This document shows positions 52,126 to 61,524 of a stretch of 64,000 bases of DNA, piece by piece. The stretch spans positions 3,843,149-3,907,148 of the forward strand of contig NZ_CP101166.1 in NCBI RefSeq assembly GCF_024298885.1, given 5' to 3'. This DNA is from Haloglomus halophilum (GTDB taxonomy: Archaea; Halobacteriota; Halobacteria; Halobacteriales; Haloarculaceae). The translations under genes and the position numbers were made by a program. The notes under the pieces were generated by a model. The model did not search any database, was not told where the DNA came from, and was given only the letters and a program-made list of their open reading frames with translations. How positions within the stretch are numbered: the first letter of the stretch is position 1; each line of letters begins with the position of its first letter.

Positions 52126-54543
52126 TCAGTTACCGTCCTCGTCCTCGAGGACGACCGTGATGGTCTCGTCCTGAGCGACGCTGTACGGGATACCCTCGGC
52201 GTCCACGGCGTACGTCAGCCCGACGGTGACCGTCTGCTGGTCGGGCGTCTCGCCGTCGGACCGGTCCCGGCCGAACTGGGATTGGGAGACAGCCAGGCTT
52301 GCGACGGCGAAGCTACCGTTGGGTGCCTCGCGGACATCGAGGGTCTGGATGTCCGCCGTCGAGCGACCGGCACCGATGCCCGCACCGGACCGCAGCGAGC
52401 CGGTATCGAGCGCATCGGTCAGTTCGAGATCCAGCCTGAGCGCTGGCTGTCCTCGTCGTTCCGCATCGATTCGGATGGCGCGCAGGCCGGCGTCCGTGCC
52501 GGCGAGCGTCAGGTCCGTCGTGGCCGTGCCGTTCTGCGGGACGCTCAGCGTCCGGTTCACGGGTGTCAGCGTGACGTTTCGCTCTTCCGTCACGACGACG
52601 AGCGTGGCCGTCGCCGGTTCGGTGGCGTCGGCGGTCCGGTTACCGGTGAGCGTCACCTCGTAGAGTCCGGCCGGGAGCGCACCGGCATCGAGCGTGAGGT
52701 TCCGGTCATCACGGAGTTCGACCGTGCCGTACGCACGGTCGCCGACGGTGAAGACGCGGTCATCGTCGACCCGCTCGTCGGCGCCGGGGGCGAGCGCGTC
52801 CGCAAGGGTCGCCTGCCCGACGCTGGAGCCGTTCATCCGGGCGAGTCCGACGCGGGCGGTCATGCTGGCCGGGTCCGACTCCACGCGAGCGTGCAGGAGC
52901 CGGTCGCCGGCGAACGTCTCGAGAACCGACCGCCGGGGCTGGATACGCCAGATGTCCTGCTCCGCGAGCGTGAACGCAGCCGCCCCGGGGTCCTCGACGA
53001 GTTCGTAGCGCCCGTCGTCGATACGGTACCAGAAGCTGCCGGGCGCCCGGAACGCGTACTTACCGCTGCGGAGCGTTGCGGTCTCGAACGCCGGGACGCC
53101 CTCGGTCGTGGGGCCGACCCGGCGGACGAGACGGGGCTGGTCGAACTCCGTGTACTCGCCCGGGAGCTGATACAGCCCGTACGTGCGGTTCGCGTCTCCG
53201 GGGAGCCGGAGGTTCTCGCCCCGGTAGAACGTCCGGTTCGACGTGACCGTGTCGTGAACCGGCCAGTCGGGGGCGGCCGGGCGCGGTAGGTCGACGGTCC
53301 GCGCGATACCGGTTGCGGTTCGGTTCTCGCGGTCCAGCGCGAAGCCGTAGAGGTCGACGCTCCTGTCGCCGGTCGGAACCGGACTCGTGAGTCCGCGCTC
53401 CGCGGCGACGGCGCCGGTGGCCACCTCACCCTCCGCGGTGACGTGTGTCAGGACCGTCGAGCGCGCGCCGGTTCCGGTGTCGCGCGTCGAGAGCAGCAGG
53501 ATGCCACGGTCCGTCGCGACCGCGGTTCTGGGGTACTCCCGGTCGGTCGTCCCGTAGGTGCGGCTCCAGCGGACCGTTCCGTCGGCGTCCAGCCGCGCCA
53601 CCCACGGGTCACTCCCGCTGAATCCACGGACCTCCGCGCTTCCGGCGACGAGCAGGTCACCGTCATCAGCCGGCGTGGCACCAACGATTCGCCGGTCGCC
53701 GGTCGCGAAGGTCTCGTTGCGGACGATATCGCCGTCACCGTCGAGCCGGAGGTACCAGCCACGTCGGAACTCCCGCTGCCCGACAACGACCAGTCCGCCG
53801 TCGTCCGTCTCGGCCAGCGCACGCGGGACGCCGCCACGATACGTCCGGTCGCCGAGGAGTGTACCGTCATGCGCGAACCGTGTCAGACGGGCTGCGGGCG
53901 GCTCCGAGTCGACGGTTCGGGCGAGCGCCACGCCGTCGTCGGTCGCCACCAGCACCGGGCCTCGGACGACGCTCGTGGCGTTGCCGAGCGAGCGCTGCCA
54001 GGCCAGGTCTCCATCCGCGGTGATGCGGCGCAGGCGGAGCGTCGGTGGTGTCTCGTCCGAGGCCGGACCGGGGCGGCCGCTCACTTCGAGCAGGAAGGCG
54101 CCGGGCGAGTCACCGCTGACGACGGCTGTCACACGGCGGGATTCGTTGGGGCTTCCGAACGAACGGGTCCACCGGACCGTCCCGTTCGGGGCGACCCGGG
54201 TGACCGTCGAGTTCGTCTCGCGGAGACCGATGGCTCCGACCAGATACCGGCCGCCATCGGTCGCCGGAGCAGCATCGATGATACCGCCGACGCCAGGGAC
54301 CGTACGGGTGTCGTTCGCTGCGCCCCCGGCATCCCCAGCGGCACCGCTCCCGCCGGCGCCACTCTCGACGCCACCGGAGGCACTGCCACTGGCACTACCA
54401 GCGGCACTACCGTTCCCAGCGCCGTCCGACCGGGTGCCACCCGCGCCATCACCGCTATCCGGAGGGACCGCCGCCACCGCGGCGACGGGACTCGTGACGA
54501 GCAGTACAGCCACGACTACTGCGGGGACCAACCGCCTGAGCAT
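52126..54543 (-). CDS. large secreted/membrane-exposed beta-propeller-like protein
   Basis: 805 residues from the ATG at 54543 with a Sec-type signal peptide (MLRRLVPAVVVAVLLVTSPVAAV); the frame opens at 54636. A Gly/Ser/Ala-rich, low-complexity segment (about 30-70) leads to seven or more propeller-type repeats (for example GTVRWTRSFGSPNESR, GDLAWQRSLG, GTVRWSRTYGTTD) and a C-terminal beta region with PAGLYEVTLTGNRTA, ending in an acidic tail. The WxRxxG repeats resemble PQQ/pyrrolo-type outer repeats without recognisable catalytic residues. It is probably a surface protein. Confidence 0.75.
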   Translation of the reverse strand: MLRRLVPAVVVAVLLVTSPVAAVAAVPPDSGDGAGGTRSDGAGNGSAAGSASGSASGGVESGAGGSGAAGDAGGAANDTRTVPGVGGIIDAAPATDGGRYLVGAIGLRETNSTVTRVAPNGTVRWTRSFGSPNESRRVTAVVSGDSPGAFLLEVSGRPGPASDETPPTLRLRRITADGDLAWQRSLGNATSVVRGPVLVATDDGVALARTVDSEPPAARLTRFAHDGTLLGDRTYRGGVPRALAETDDGGLVVVGQREFRRGWYLRLDGDGDIVRNETFATGDRRIVGATPADDGDLLVAGSAEVRGFSGSDPWVARLDADGTVRWSRTYGTTDREYPRTAVATDRGILLLSTRDTGTGARSTVLTHVTAEGEVATGAVAAERGLTSPVPTGDRSVDLYGFALDRENRTATGIARTVDLPRPAAPDWPVHDTVTSNRTFYRGENLRLPGDANRTYGLYQLPGEYTEFDQPRLVRRVGPTTEGVPAFETATLRSGKYAFRAPGSFWYRIDDGRYELVEDPGAAAFTLAEQDIWRIQPRRSVLETFAGDRLLHARVESDPASMTARVGLARMNGSSVGQATLADALAPGADERVDDDRVFTVGDRAYGTVELRDDRNLTLDAGALPAGLYEVTLTGNRTADATEPATATLVVVTEERNVTLTPVNRTLSVPQNGTATTDLTLAGTDAGLRAIRIDAERRGQPALRLDLELTDALDTGSLRSGAGIGAGRSTADIQTLDVREAPNGSFAVASLAVSQSQFGRDRSDGETPDQQTVTVGLTYAVDAEGIPYSVAQDETITVVLEDEDGN

Positions 54544-54625
54544 ACAGGGAGATTCTGCCGGGCCGTCTGCTATCAGCCTTCCGGTCTCGCGAAACGGAGT
54601 CCGTACGAGCGAGGCTCCGACGGGA

Positions 54626-54633
54626 AAGTTTGA
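54626..54633 (+). promoter_or_regulatory. AAGTTTGA promoter box, first small paralogue
   Basis: AAGTTTGA begins exactly 34 nt before the ATG at 54660. The identical octamer recurs at the same distance before the second paralogue. Confidence 0.6.
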
Positions 54634-54659
54634 CATACGTTGCCAACATACATACCGAC

Positions 54660-54863
54660 ATGTCGAAATCCGACCCCGTGACGCCCATCGAGCACCGAGC
54701 GGCCGTCTTCATCGAACAGACGGGGGGATACGTGGATATCGAGCAGGAGTTCGGCGACCACACGAAGTACACGCCCGAGGAGGCACGAGAGATCGCCGAG
54801 GAGATCCTCACGGCGGCCGAGGCGGCCGAGGCGGACGGCAGCGTGCGCGTCGACGACCCCTGA
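54660..54863 (+). CDS. 67-residue small acidic protein, tandem paralogue 1
   Basis: Starts MSKSDPVTPIEHRAAVFIEQ and ends in an acidic tail. A short N-terminal beta-like stretch (YVDIEQEF) is followed by KYTPEEAREIAEEILTAAEAAE, one amphipathic helix. The KYTP-EAR-A-E-L-AAE core is shared with the gene at 54999-55193. Short proteins with TPEEAR-type helices occur widely, but I know of no established function. The longer ORF beginning at 54630 includes the promoter. Confidence 0.65.
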   Translation: MSKSDPVTPIEHRAAVFIEQTGGYVDIEQEFGDHTKYTPEEAREIAEEILTAAEAAEADGSVRVDDP

Positions 54864-54964
54864 TACCGACCACCTGTACGACTACTACCGAGGATTCGAA
54901 ATGTACGACGGTCGTATCGGCTCAGAAATTATTGTACGTCTGTTCTCTTCCGACTACTCTGGAT

Positions 54965-54972
54965 AAGTTTGA
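54965..54972 (+). promoter_or_regulatory. AAGTTTGA promoter box, second small paralogue
   Basis: Same octamer and same 34-nt distance to the ATG (54999) as at 54626. Confidence 0.6.
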
Positions 54973-54998
54973 AGAGATATCGGGTCGAGGGAAGATGT

Positions 54999-55193
54999 AT
55001 GTCGAAGTCCCGGTCCGTGACCTCGCTCGAACAGCGTGCCCCGATATACATCGACCCACGAGAGCGGTACGTGGACATCACCCAGCCCCGAGGGGACCGG
55101 ACGAAGTACACGCCGGCGGAGGCACGGCGGCTCGCAGCCGAGCTCCTGGCGGCAGCTGAGGAGGTGGAGGGAGGCGGGACGGTCGAGCAGTAG
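54999..55193 (+). CDS. 64-residue small protein, tandem paralogue 2
   Basis: Starts MSKSRSVTSLEQRAPIYIDP and shares SKS, E-x-RA, YVDI, D-x-TKYTP-EAR and the helix ALLAAAEEVE-like end with the 54660 protein. The first two thirds are less acidic. The two genes are separated by about 135 bp of A/T-richer DNA, and both lie between the large surface protein and the zinc-ribbon gene. Role unknown. Confidence 0.65.
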   Translation: MSKSRSVTSLEQRAPIYIDPRERYVDITQPRGDRTKYTPAEARRLAAELLAAAEEVEGGGTVEQ

Positions 55194-55256
55194 CGACACG
55201 CTCGGGAGCCAGGTCCGAACTGAGAGTTTTTCCGCTCGTGCCGCGTACGCCGCCAC

Positions 55257-55973
55257 ATGAAGATCCGCGGGCAGCGCGAGTGCAAGGACTGTGGCACGCG
55301 GTGGGCCTACTACGAGACCGGGAGCGTCGACTGTCCGTCCTGTGGGAGCCTGCGGTCGGTCGGTGTCGAGGACGACCGGACCCTCCACACGGCGACCCCG
55401 CGGTCGTTGAACCTCACGCCGGCCCGTGACGAACTGGAGGCGGGGAAACCTCCCCGGCAGGTCGCCGAGACCGCCGCGGGGATCGCCCGCGAGTTCACCC
55501 GGGGGTACGGCTTCATCGACGCGGGGGCGTTGCAACCACTGTCGGACCGCTATCTCGCGGCGATGGAGCTTCGCCACGTCGGAAGCGAACTCTCGCGCCA
55601 TCGCGCCGTCGACGAACCCGAGGAGTACTACCTCCTCTCGCTATTGCAGGGCGACGTGTCCGAACGACCTGGGCCTGAGGCGGTACCCGACTCGTTGCGG
55701 GCGGCTCGCGGTCTCGCGTACGCCACCGCTATCGAGGCCTATCGTGGGGACCTCAGAGAGTACCTCGAGGAGCATCCCGACCCGGACGTGGCCGACGTAC
55801 TCGGGCCGCTGGACAACCATACCAAGCGGATGCAGGCGCTCGACGGCGACGTTCCGCCGGAGGACGCCGAGGTACTCGTGGTGGCGACACGGGAGCTGTG
55901 GCGGTATCTCACGGAGGACGACGAGACCGCCCTCGTGAACGCCCAGGACCGGCTCCGCCGACTGTCCGGGTGA
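55257..55973 (+). CDS. zinc-ribbon protein with helical C-terminal region
   Basis: 238 residues. A rubredoxin-like ribbon with C9/C12 and C26/C29 (KDCGTRW, CPSCGS) starts the protein; a long helical part with EYYLLSLLQGD and RGLAYATAIEAYRGDLREYLE follows. The ribbon resembles TFIIB-type or haloarchaeal DUF7117 ribbons (tentative). It may be a transcription- or RNA-related adaptor; this is not shown. TTTTTC is about 28 nt upstream, a leaderless layout. Confidence 0.75.
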   Translation: MKIRGQRECKDCGTRWAYYETGSVDCPSCGSLRSVGVEDDRTLHTATPRSLNLTPARDELEAGKPPRQVAETAAGIAREFTRGYGFIDAGALQPLSDRYLAAMELRHVGSELSRHRAVDEPEEYYLLSLLQGDVSERPGPEAVPDSLRAARGLAYATAIEAYRGDLREYLEEHPDPDVADVLGPLDNHTKRMQALDGDVPPEDAEVLVVATRELWRYLTEDDETALVNAQDRLRRLSG

Positions 55974-56155
55974 GCGCCCAACGGGCAGGTTACAGTTCAC
56001 TCTCTTCGATTCCAGGCCGGGAGGAATCCAGCTTCTGCTGGCGGTCGCCAGCGATGGCCCGATACCACAGAATGTACGTTCAGCGACTGTAACGTTGGTT
56101 TGGACGGGTCTGTCAGAACCCCTTTTGAGGTACGTTCGGGAGTTGCGGACACGCT

Positions 56156-58393
56156 ATGTCAGGGAAGGACGATCCGAAGCTGTCGGACGCGACGCGGCGG
56201 GCCGTGCTGAAGGGCACCGCCGGCGCACTCGGTGTCGGCGCGATGGGCACCGCGAGTGCTCACGAGTGGGGCGACGAGAGCGGCCCGGCCGGTGAGAACA
56301 CCTGGACCAGCCAGCGGGAGAACTCCCGCGGGGAGACCGAGGGCGCGAAGGTCGTCGGCTACCACGCGCTGGGCGACGCCGACACCGCGAACCCGGACCC
56401 CGAGGCCGAGGCACAGAACCCACACTACGGGGGCATCACCGAGATCCGCACCCACGGAGACTACGCCTACGTCGGGTTCTTCTCCTCGGGGTCGGAGACG
56501 CCCGGCCGCGGGATGGCCATCCTCGATATCTCGGACTACAACCGCATCCCGGCCGATGCCCCGAAGCCCGAGCAGGAGGCGATGCTGGAGAACGCCCAGA
56601 TCTCCGTCGTCTCCTTCCTCCGGAACAACACCGCCTCGGCGTCCGTGATGGACGTGAAGGTGAGCGACGACGGGAACTACGTGTTCCTCTCCACGCAGCC
56701 GTATCAGCAGCTGTTCGGCTCCGCGAGCGGGAACACACAGGACCCGACGGTCATCGAGGGCTTCGACCCCACGCCGAACCTGGAGGACGAGGGGGCCACG
56801 ACGCAGGTCGCGGGCATCGTCGCCGTCGACGTGACCGACAAGTCCAACCCCGAGGTGCTGAGCAACTTCTCGCTGGAGGGGTCGGGTTCGCACAACGCCT
56901 ACCATCACCGCATCGGCGGCGACGACTACATCTTCGCCATCAACGACTCGGGCAACCTCGCCGGCGCCGGCGAGGGGATGTTCGTGCTCCGGTTCGACCG
57001 CACGACGGGGACGCTGGAGCTGGTCAACCAGTGGGAGTACGAGCGCAACTTCGCCCAGGGCGAGGCCGGGGCGCAGAACGTTCAGGGCGGCGCGTACATC
57101 CACGACATGGAGGTACAGGACGACCCGCGGACCGGCACGCCCGTCGTCTATCTCGCCTACTGGGGCCGCGGGATGTGGGCACTCGACGCCTCCGACCCGT
57201 CGAACCTGGAGGCGCTCGGGCAGTTCGAGATGGGCTCGGCACACTTCGCCGCCCCGGCCCCGACGCTCGTCGACGGCAAGCGCGTCGCCGTCGCCAGTCA
57301 GGAGGTGCCCGCGAACAGCAACCACACCGGCCGCGTCTACCTGGTCGACTGTGACGGGCTGTTCGAGAGCGACCCGAACTTCGACTCGGTACCCCGCGAG
57401 AACGGCGTCGTCCAGATGGGCGAACTCGACATGTGGGAGTGGCAGAACGAGTACGAGAACCCGATGAAGGCCAACACGGGCACCGACACGACGAACGATG
57501 ACAGCGACATCGACTTCGGCCCGTACGACTTCTCGCTGTCACCGCACAACTCCGACTTCGCTCGCCACATGGACCGGAGCGGGAAGGAGTCGTTCTGGAT
57601 CCACCAGGCCCACTACGGCGGCGGCATCCAGTTCCTCGAGGTCGTGCCCGGCGATGACGACGGGCTCGTGGGCGAGGACGCCCGCTTCCAGGAACCTGTC
57701 AAGGACGCCGACGGGAACGAACTCTCCGGGGCCGCCGCACCGCACAACACGACCGACTGGCGCATCGTGAAGCGGGGCTACTCCCGGCCCACCTACGACA
57801 CGCCGAAGGACTCCCGGCTGGAGGGGCTCAACTACATCACCCCGTTCGTCTGGGGGGCGTCCGAGTCCAACGGCATCACCTTCGCCTCCGACATCAACCA
57901 GGGCGTCCACGCGGTGAAGGCCGACGGCATCCCCGTCGGTGGCGCCGACCCGGTCGCGAACGTCTCGCGGGAGATGGACGGGCAGGTCTTCCGCAGCGGC
58001 GACACGAACCAGGTCGACCTCACGCTCGAGTTCGCGGACCGGGACCTGCTGGTCCGCGACCGCCTCCCCGAGGGCTGGTCGTACGCGGGCGGCGACGGGA
58101 CGGACGTCGAGGTCGGCGAGGACACCTTCGTCCAGTTCTCCGGGACGCAGTCCGGTGACGATGCCATGCGGTACTTCGCCGACGCGGGCGGCAGCGGCGG
58201 CGGCAGCTTCGGCCCGATGCAGGTGAGCGACGACGGCGGGGAGACGTGGCACACCCTCGCCGGGAGTTCCCAGAGCGTCTATACCCTCGGCGGCGGCCTG
58301 ACGCTCGGCGCCGCGGGCGGGGCCGCTGGCGCCCTCGCCCACCAGCGTGACCGACTCGGCGACCGCGTTCGGGATCTACTCGGTGACGACTGA
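56156..58393 (+). CDS. Tat-exported LVIVD-repeat protein
   Basis: 745 residues. The signal has ATRRAVLKGTAGALGVG (R14-R15) and a cleavage site near ASA-H36. Many LVIVD-type beta-propeller repeats follow: AILDISDYNRI, IVAVDVTDKSNPEVL, MWALDASDPSNLEALG. A His-rich region HDMEV and a CEG-type loop are possible ligand sites. A C-terminal Gly-rich hydrophobic segment (GGGLTLGAAGGAAGALA) and a basic tail would anchor it in the membrane. The adjacent halocyanin gene, 70 nt downstream, hints at a shared redox or copper role, an inference from distance only. Confidence 0.82.
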   Translation: MSGKDDPKLSDATRRAVLKGTAGALGVGAMGTASAHEWGDESGPAGENTWTSQRENSRGETEGAKVVGYHALGDADTANPDPEAEAQNPHYGGITEIRTHGDYAYVGFFSSGSETPGRGMAILDISDYNRIPADAPKPEQEAMLENAQISVVSFLRNNTASASVMDVKVSDDGNYVFLSTQPYQQLFGSASGNTQDPTVIEGFDPTPNLEDEGATTQVAGIVAVDVTDKSNPEVLSNFSLEGSGSHNAYHHRIGGDDYIFAINDSGNLAGAGEGMFVLRFDRTTGTLELVNQWEYERNFAQGEAGAQNVQGGAYIHDMEVQDDPRTGTPVVYLAYWGRGMWALDASDPSNLEALGQFEMGSAHFAAPAPTLVDGKRVAVASQEVPANSNHTGRVYLVDCDGLFESDPNFDSVPRENGVVQMGELDMWEWQNEYENPMKANTGTDTTNDDSDIDFGPYDFSLSPHNSDFARHMDRSGKESFWIHQAHYGGGIQFLEVVPGDDDGLVGEDARFQEPVKDADGNELSGAAAPHNTTDWRIVKRGYSRPTYDTPKDSRLEGLNYITPFVWGASESNGITFASDINQGVHAVKADGIPVGGADPVANVSREMDGQVFRSGDTNQVDLTLEFADRDLLVRDRLPEGWSYAGGDGTDVEVGEDTFVQFSGTQSGDDAMRYFADAGGSGGGSFGPMQVSDDGGETWHTLAGSSQSVYTLGGGLTLGAAGGAAGALAHQRDRLGDRVRDLLGDD

Positions 58394-58463
58394 GACAGTC
58401 GCCGAAGCGGCAAACCCCACCCCCTGACGCCCCCTTTTCAGGGCTCGTCTCCTACAGGTACTC

Positions 58464-59030
58464 ATGGAACGTACCACCAGACGGCGTGTACTCGCGACCA
58501 CAGGCTCGGCGCTCGCGGTCGGGCTCGCCGGCTGTACCGGCGACGGCGGAGATGGCGGTGACGGCGGTGGTAGCGACGGCGGAGATGGTGGCAGCGATGG
58601 CGGTGACGGCGATGGCGGGGATGGCGGCGGTGGTACCTCGCTCGATGTCTCCAGCGAGGCGCAGACCCGCGTCGAGAACTTCCTCACCGCCGAGCCGTCG
58701 GCCAGCAACTACGACGGCACCATCGCGGCGGCCGGCGACGGGACCGTGATGGTCGGCGCGGAGGGGAACCAGGGCAACTACGCGTTCGCCCCCGCCGCCA
58801 TCGCCGTGGAGACGGGAACGACCGTGAACTGGGAGTGGACCGGGAAGGGGAACCAGCACAACGTCGTAGCAACCGGTGATTCGGACTTCGCGCTCGACAG
58901 TGGCAGCGCGAAAGCGGACGACAGCTACGAGTTCACCTTCGAGGAGGCCGGAGTCGCGCTCTACGAGTGCGTCCCGCACAAGTCGCTCGGCATGAAGGGC
59001 GCCGTCGTCGTGGTCGCCTCCGGCGGCTGA
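58464..59030 (+). CDS. halocyanin (blue copper lipoprotein)
   Basis: 188 residues. Tat-type signal TRRRVLATTGSALAVG and lipobox LAGC (C24), then a GD/GS-rich linker of about 35 residues. The plastocyanin domain holds all four copper ligands: H132 (KGNQHNV), C169, H172 (YECVPHKS) and M177 (LGMKGA). It should carry one electron at the outer membrane surface. TTTTC is 28 nt upstream. It follows the LVIVD protein. Confidence 0.92.
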   Translation: MERTTRRRVLATTGSALAVGLAGCTGDGGDGGDGGGSDGGDGGSDGGDGDGGDGGGGTSLDVSSEAQTRVENFLTAEPSASNYDGTIAAAGDGTVMVGAEGNQGNYAFAPAAIAVETGTTVNWEWTGKGNQHNVVATGDSDFALDSGSAKADDSYEFTFEEAGVALYECVPHKSLGMKGAVVVVASGG

Positions 59031-59205
59031 CTGGAGCGTATCCATCTGGCCGAAGTGATTTTCTACAAACATATCCATTTCGCCCCCAATGTGAATTTCT
59101 TCTGGACAGTGGCTTCTATTACCGCACAACCAGGTCAATCGCGCCGCTCGAGAAGAGGCAATCCACGGCCCTCGGCTGTGGTTTTATCCCCGGAGGCCGA
59201 GTCGT

Positions 59206-59212
59206 GGGAGGT
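59206..59212 (+). promoter_or_regulatory. Shine-Dalgarno-like GGGAGGT before the ADP-forming synthetase
   Basis: GGGAGGT ends 5 nt before the ATG at 59218, and the TATA-like TTTTAT is about 34 nt before it. This predicts a short leader with ribosome binding, unlike most genes here, whose TATA box is about 27 nt before the start. Confidence 0.55.
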
Positions 59213-59217
59213 ACACG

Positions 59218-61524
59218 ATGGACGGCAGCGACGGCGCGAGTGTCGACGGGGAGGACGAGGGCAGCGGGCAGGCGAGCCCTGACGCCGGAGCGGCCGACAC
59301 GGTGGCGGATGCCAGTCCGCTCGCCGGCCTGTTCGCCCCGGAGCGCGTGGCCGTCGTCGGCGCCACCGAGCGCGAGGGGAGCGTCGGCCGCGCCGTGACG
59401 GCGAACCTGCAACGGTCGTTCGACGGCGACGTGGTCCCGGTGAACCCCTCCGCCGAGGCTGTCCTGGGGCTGTCGGCCGTCGACAGCGTCGCCGAGGCGG
59501 ACGCCGACCTCGCGGTGGTCATCGTCCCGCCAGCGGCGGCGGTCGAGGTCGTCGAACAGGCCGGCGAGGCCGGCACCGACGACGTGGTCGTCATCACCGC
59601 CGGGTTCGGCGAGGGTGGACCGGAGGGCGTCGCTCGCGAGCGCGAACTCGTGGCCGTCGCCGACGAGTACGACCTCAACCTCGTCGGGCCGAACTGCCTG
59701 GGCATCATCTCGACGCCCGTGGGGCTGAATGCGACGTTCGCCCCCCGGAACGCGCTGCCGGGCGATATCTCGTTCATGAGCCAGTCCGGCGCGTTCGTGA
59801 CGGCCGTGCTGGACTGGGCGGCCGAGCGCGACCTCGGCTTCCGCGAGGTGGTCTCGCTGGGGAACAAGGCCGTCCTCGACGAATCGGACTTCGTCGCACA
59901 CTGGGGCGCCGACGAGGGGACCGACGTGGTGCTGGGCTACCTCGAGGGCATCGACGACGGCGCGGGCTTCATCGAGACGGCCCGCGAGGTGACCGCGGAG
60001 ACGCCCGTCGTCCTCGTCAAGTCGGGCCGAACCGAGGCCGGCGCCCACGCCGCGGCCTCGCACACGGGCGCCATCGCCGGGAGCGAGGCGGCCTACGAGG
60101 CCGGCCTCGACCAGGCGGGCGTCCTGCGCGCCGAGAGCGTCCAGGAGCTGTTCGACTCCGCGGCCGCCCTCGCCGGCCAGCCGGTGCCCGAGAGCGACGG
60201 CGTCGCCGTGGTCACCAACGCCGGCGGCCCGGGCGTGATGGCGACCGACGCCGTCGGTGACAGCGGGCTCGAGCTCGCCTCGTTCACCGACGCGACCCAC
60301 GAGGCACTCTCCGAGCGGCTCCCGGACAACGCGAACGTCTACAACCCGGTCGACGTCATCGGCGACGCGCCGGTCGAGCGCATCGCCGACACGATGGACA
60401 TCGTCCTCGACGACCCGAACGTGGGTGCCTGCGTCGTCATCACCTGTCCGACGGCGACGCTCTCGTTCGACGACTTCGGGGACGCCGTCGTGGCGGCCAA
60501 CGAGTCGGGCGTGCCGCTCGCGGCCTGTCTCATGGGCGGCGCCGACGCGGCGAACGCCAACCGACGACTCGCGAAGGCCGGTGTCCCGACGTACTTCGAC
60601 CCCGCGCGGGCGGTCCGGTCGCTGGACGCGCTCCGGCGCTACCGCGAGGTGCGTGAACGCGAGTACGCCGCCCCGACCGAGTTCGATGTCGACCGCGGGC
60701 ACGTCCGCGAGCGCCTCGCCGAGGCCGCACGGAACGACGAGACCCGCCTCGGCGTCGAGGCGATGGACCTGCTCGATGCGTACGGCATCCCGACCCCCGC
60801 CGGCGAGGTGGTCGACTCCCCGAGCGAGGCCGAGCGCGTTGCGCGCGACATCGTGGGCGACACGGCCGACGGCACGGACGACGAGGCGGGCGTCGTGATG
60901 AAGCTCGTCAGCCCCGACATCCTCCACAAGAGCGACATCGGTGGCGTCAAGGTGGGCGTCCCGCCCGACGACGTGGCCGACGCGTTCGAGGACCTCGTCT
61001 CGCGGGCCCGGCGCTACCAGCCCGACGCGACGGTCCTCGGCGTCCAGGTGCAGGAGTTGCTCGACACCGAGGACGGCGTCGAGACCATCGTCGGGACGAA
61101 CCGCGACCCGCAGTTCGGGCCGCTCGTCCTGTTCGGTCTCGGCGGCGTCTTCGTCGAGGTGCTGGAGGACACCACCGTCCGGGTGGCACCGGTGGCCGAA
61201 CCGGAGGCCCGGCGGATGCTCGACGACATCGACTCGGCGCCGCTCCTCCGCGGTGCCCGGGGCCGTGAGCCGGTCGACGAGGACGCCATCGTCGAGACCA
61301 TCGGGCGGCTCTCCCAGCTCGTGACCGACTTCCCCGCGATCCTCGAACTGGACGTGAACCCACTCGTAGTGACACCCGAGGGCGCGACGGCCGTCGACAT
61401 CCGGCTCACCATCGATCCGGATGAGGTCGCGGGCATCGACCCCGAGGCCGCGGGGGAAGCGGCCGACGGCGACCAGCACCGGACGACGACCGACACCGCG
61501 GACACCACGGAGACGGACCGATGA
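59218..61524 (+). CDS. ADP-forming acyl-CoA synthetase (fused alpha-beta chain)
   Basis: 768 residues. It makes acyl-CoA from acid, ATP and CoA, or runs in reverse to gain ATP from acyl-CoA. The N-terminal CoA-binding domain has AVVGATEREGSVGRAV, and SHTGAIAGSEAAYEAG includes the phosphohistidine H282. The C-terminal ATP-grasp has VVMKLVSPDILHKSDIGGVK and QVQELLDTEDGVETI. The fused alpha-beta chain and order match haloarchaeal acetate/isobutyrate synthetases. Its ATGA overlap with the next gene shows tight coupling. The N-terminal 30 residues are low complexity. Confidence 0.92.
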   Translation: MDGSDGASVDGEDEGSGQASPDAGAADTVADASPLAGLFAPERVAVVGATEREGSVGRAVTANLQRSFDGDVVPVNPSAEAVLGLSAVDSVAEADADLAVVIVPPAAAVEVVEQAGEAGTDDVVVITAGFGEGGPEGVARERELVAVADEYDLNLVGPNCLGIISTPVGLNATFAPRNALPGDISFMSQSGAFVTAVLDWAAERDLGFREVVSLGNKAVLDESDFVAHWGADEGTDVVLGYLEGIDDGAGFIETAREVTAETPVVLVKSGRTEAGAHAAASHTGAIAGSEAAYEAGLDQAGVLRAESVQELFDSAAALAGQPVPESDGVAVVTNAGGPGVMATDAVGDSGLELASFTDATHEALSERLPDNANVYNPVDVIGDAPVERIADTMDIVLDDPNVGACVVITCPTATLSFDDFGDAVVAANESGVPLAACLMGGADAANANRRLAKAGVPTYFDPARAVRSLDALRRYREVREREYAAPTEFDVDRGHVRERLAEAARNDETRLGVEAMDLLDAYGIPTPAGEVVDSPSEAERVARDIVGDTADGTDDEAGVVMKLVSPDILHKSDIGGVKVGVPPDDVADAFEDLVSRARRYQPDATVLGVQVQELLDTEDGVETIVGTNRDPQFGPLVLFGLGGVFVEVLEDTTVRVAPVAEPEARRMLDDIDSAPLLRGARGREPVDEDAIVETIGRLSQLVTDFPAILELDVNPLVVTPEGATAVDIRLTIDPDEVAGIDPEAAGEAADGDQHRTTTDTADTTETDR

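Noticed and set aside
54900-54966. Short plus ORF MYDGRIGSEII... between the tandem paralogues
   Set aside because: It is only 22 codons, lacks a promoter at the right distance, and third positions are not G/C-biased.
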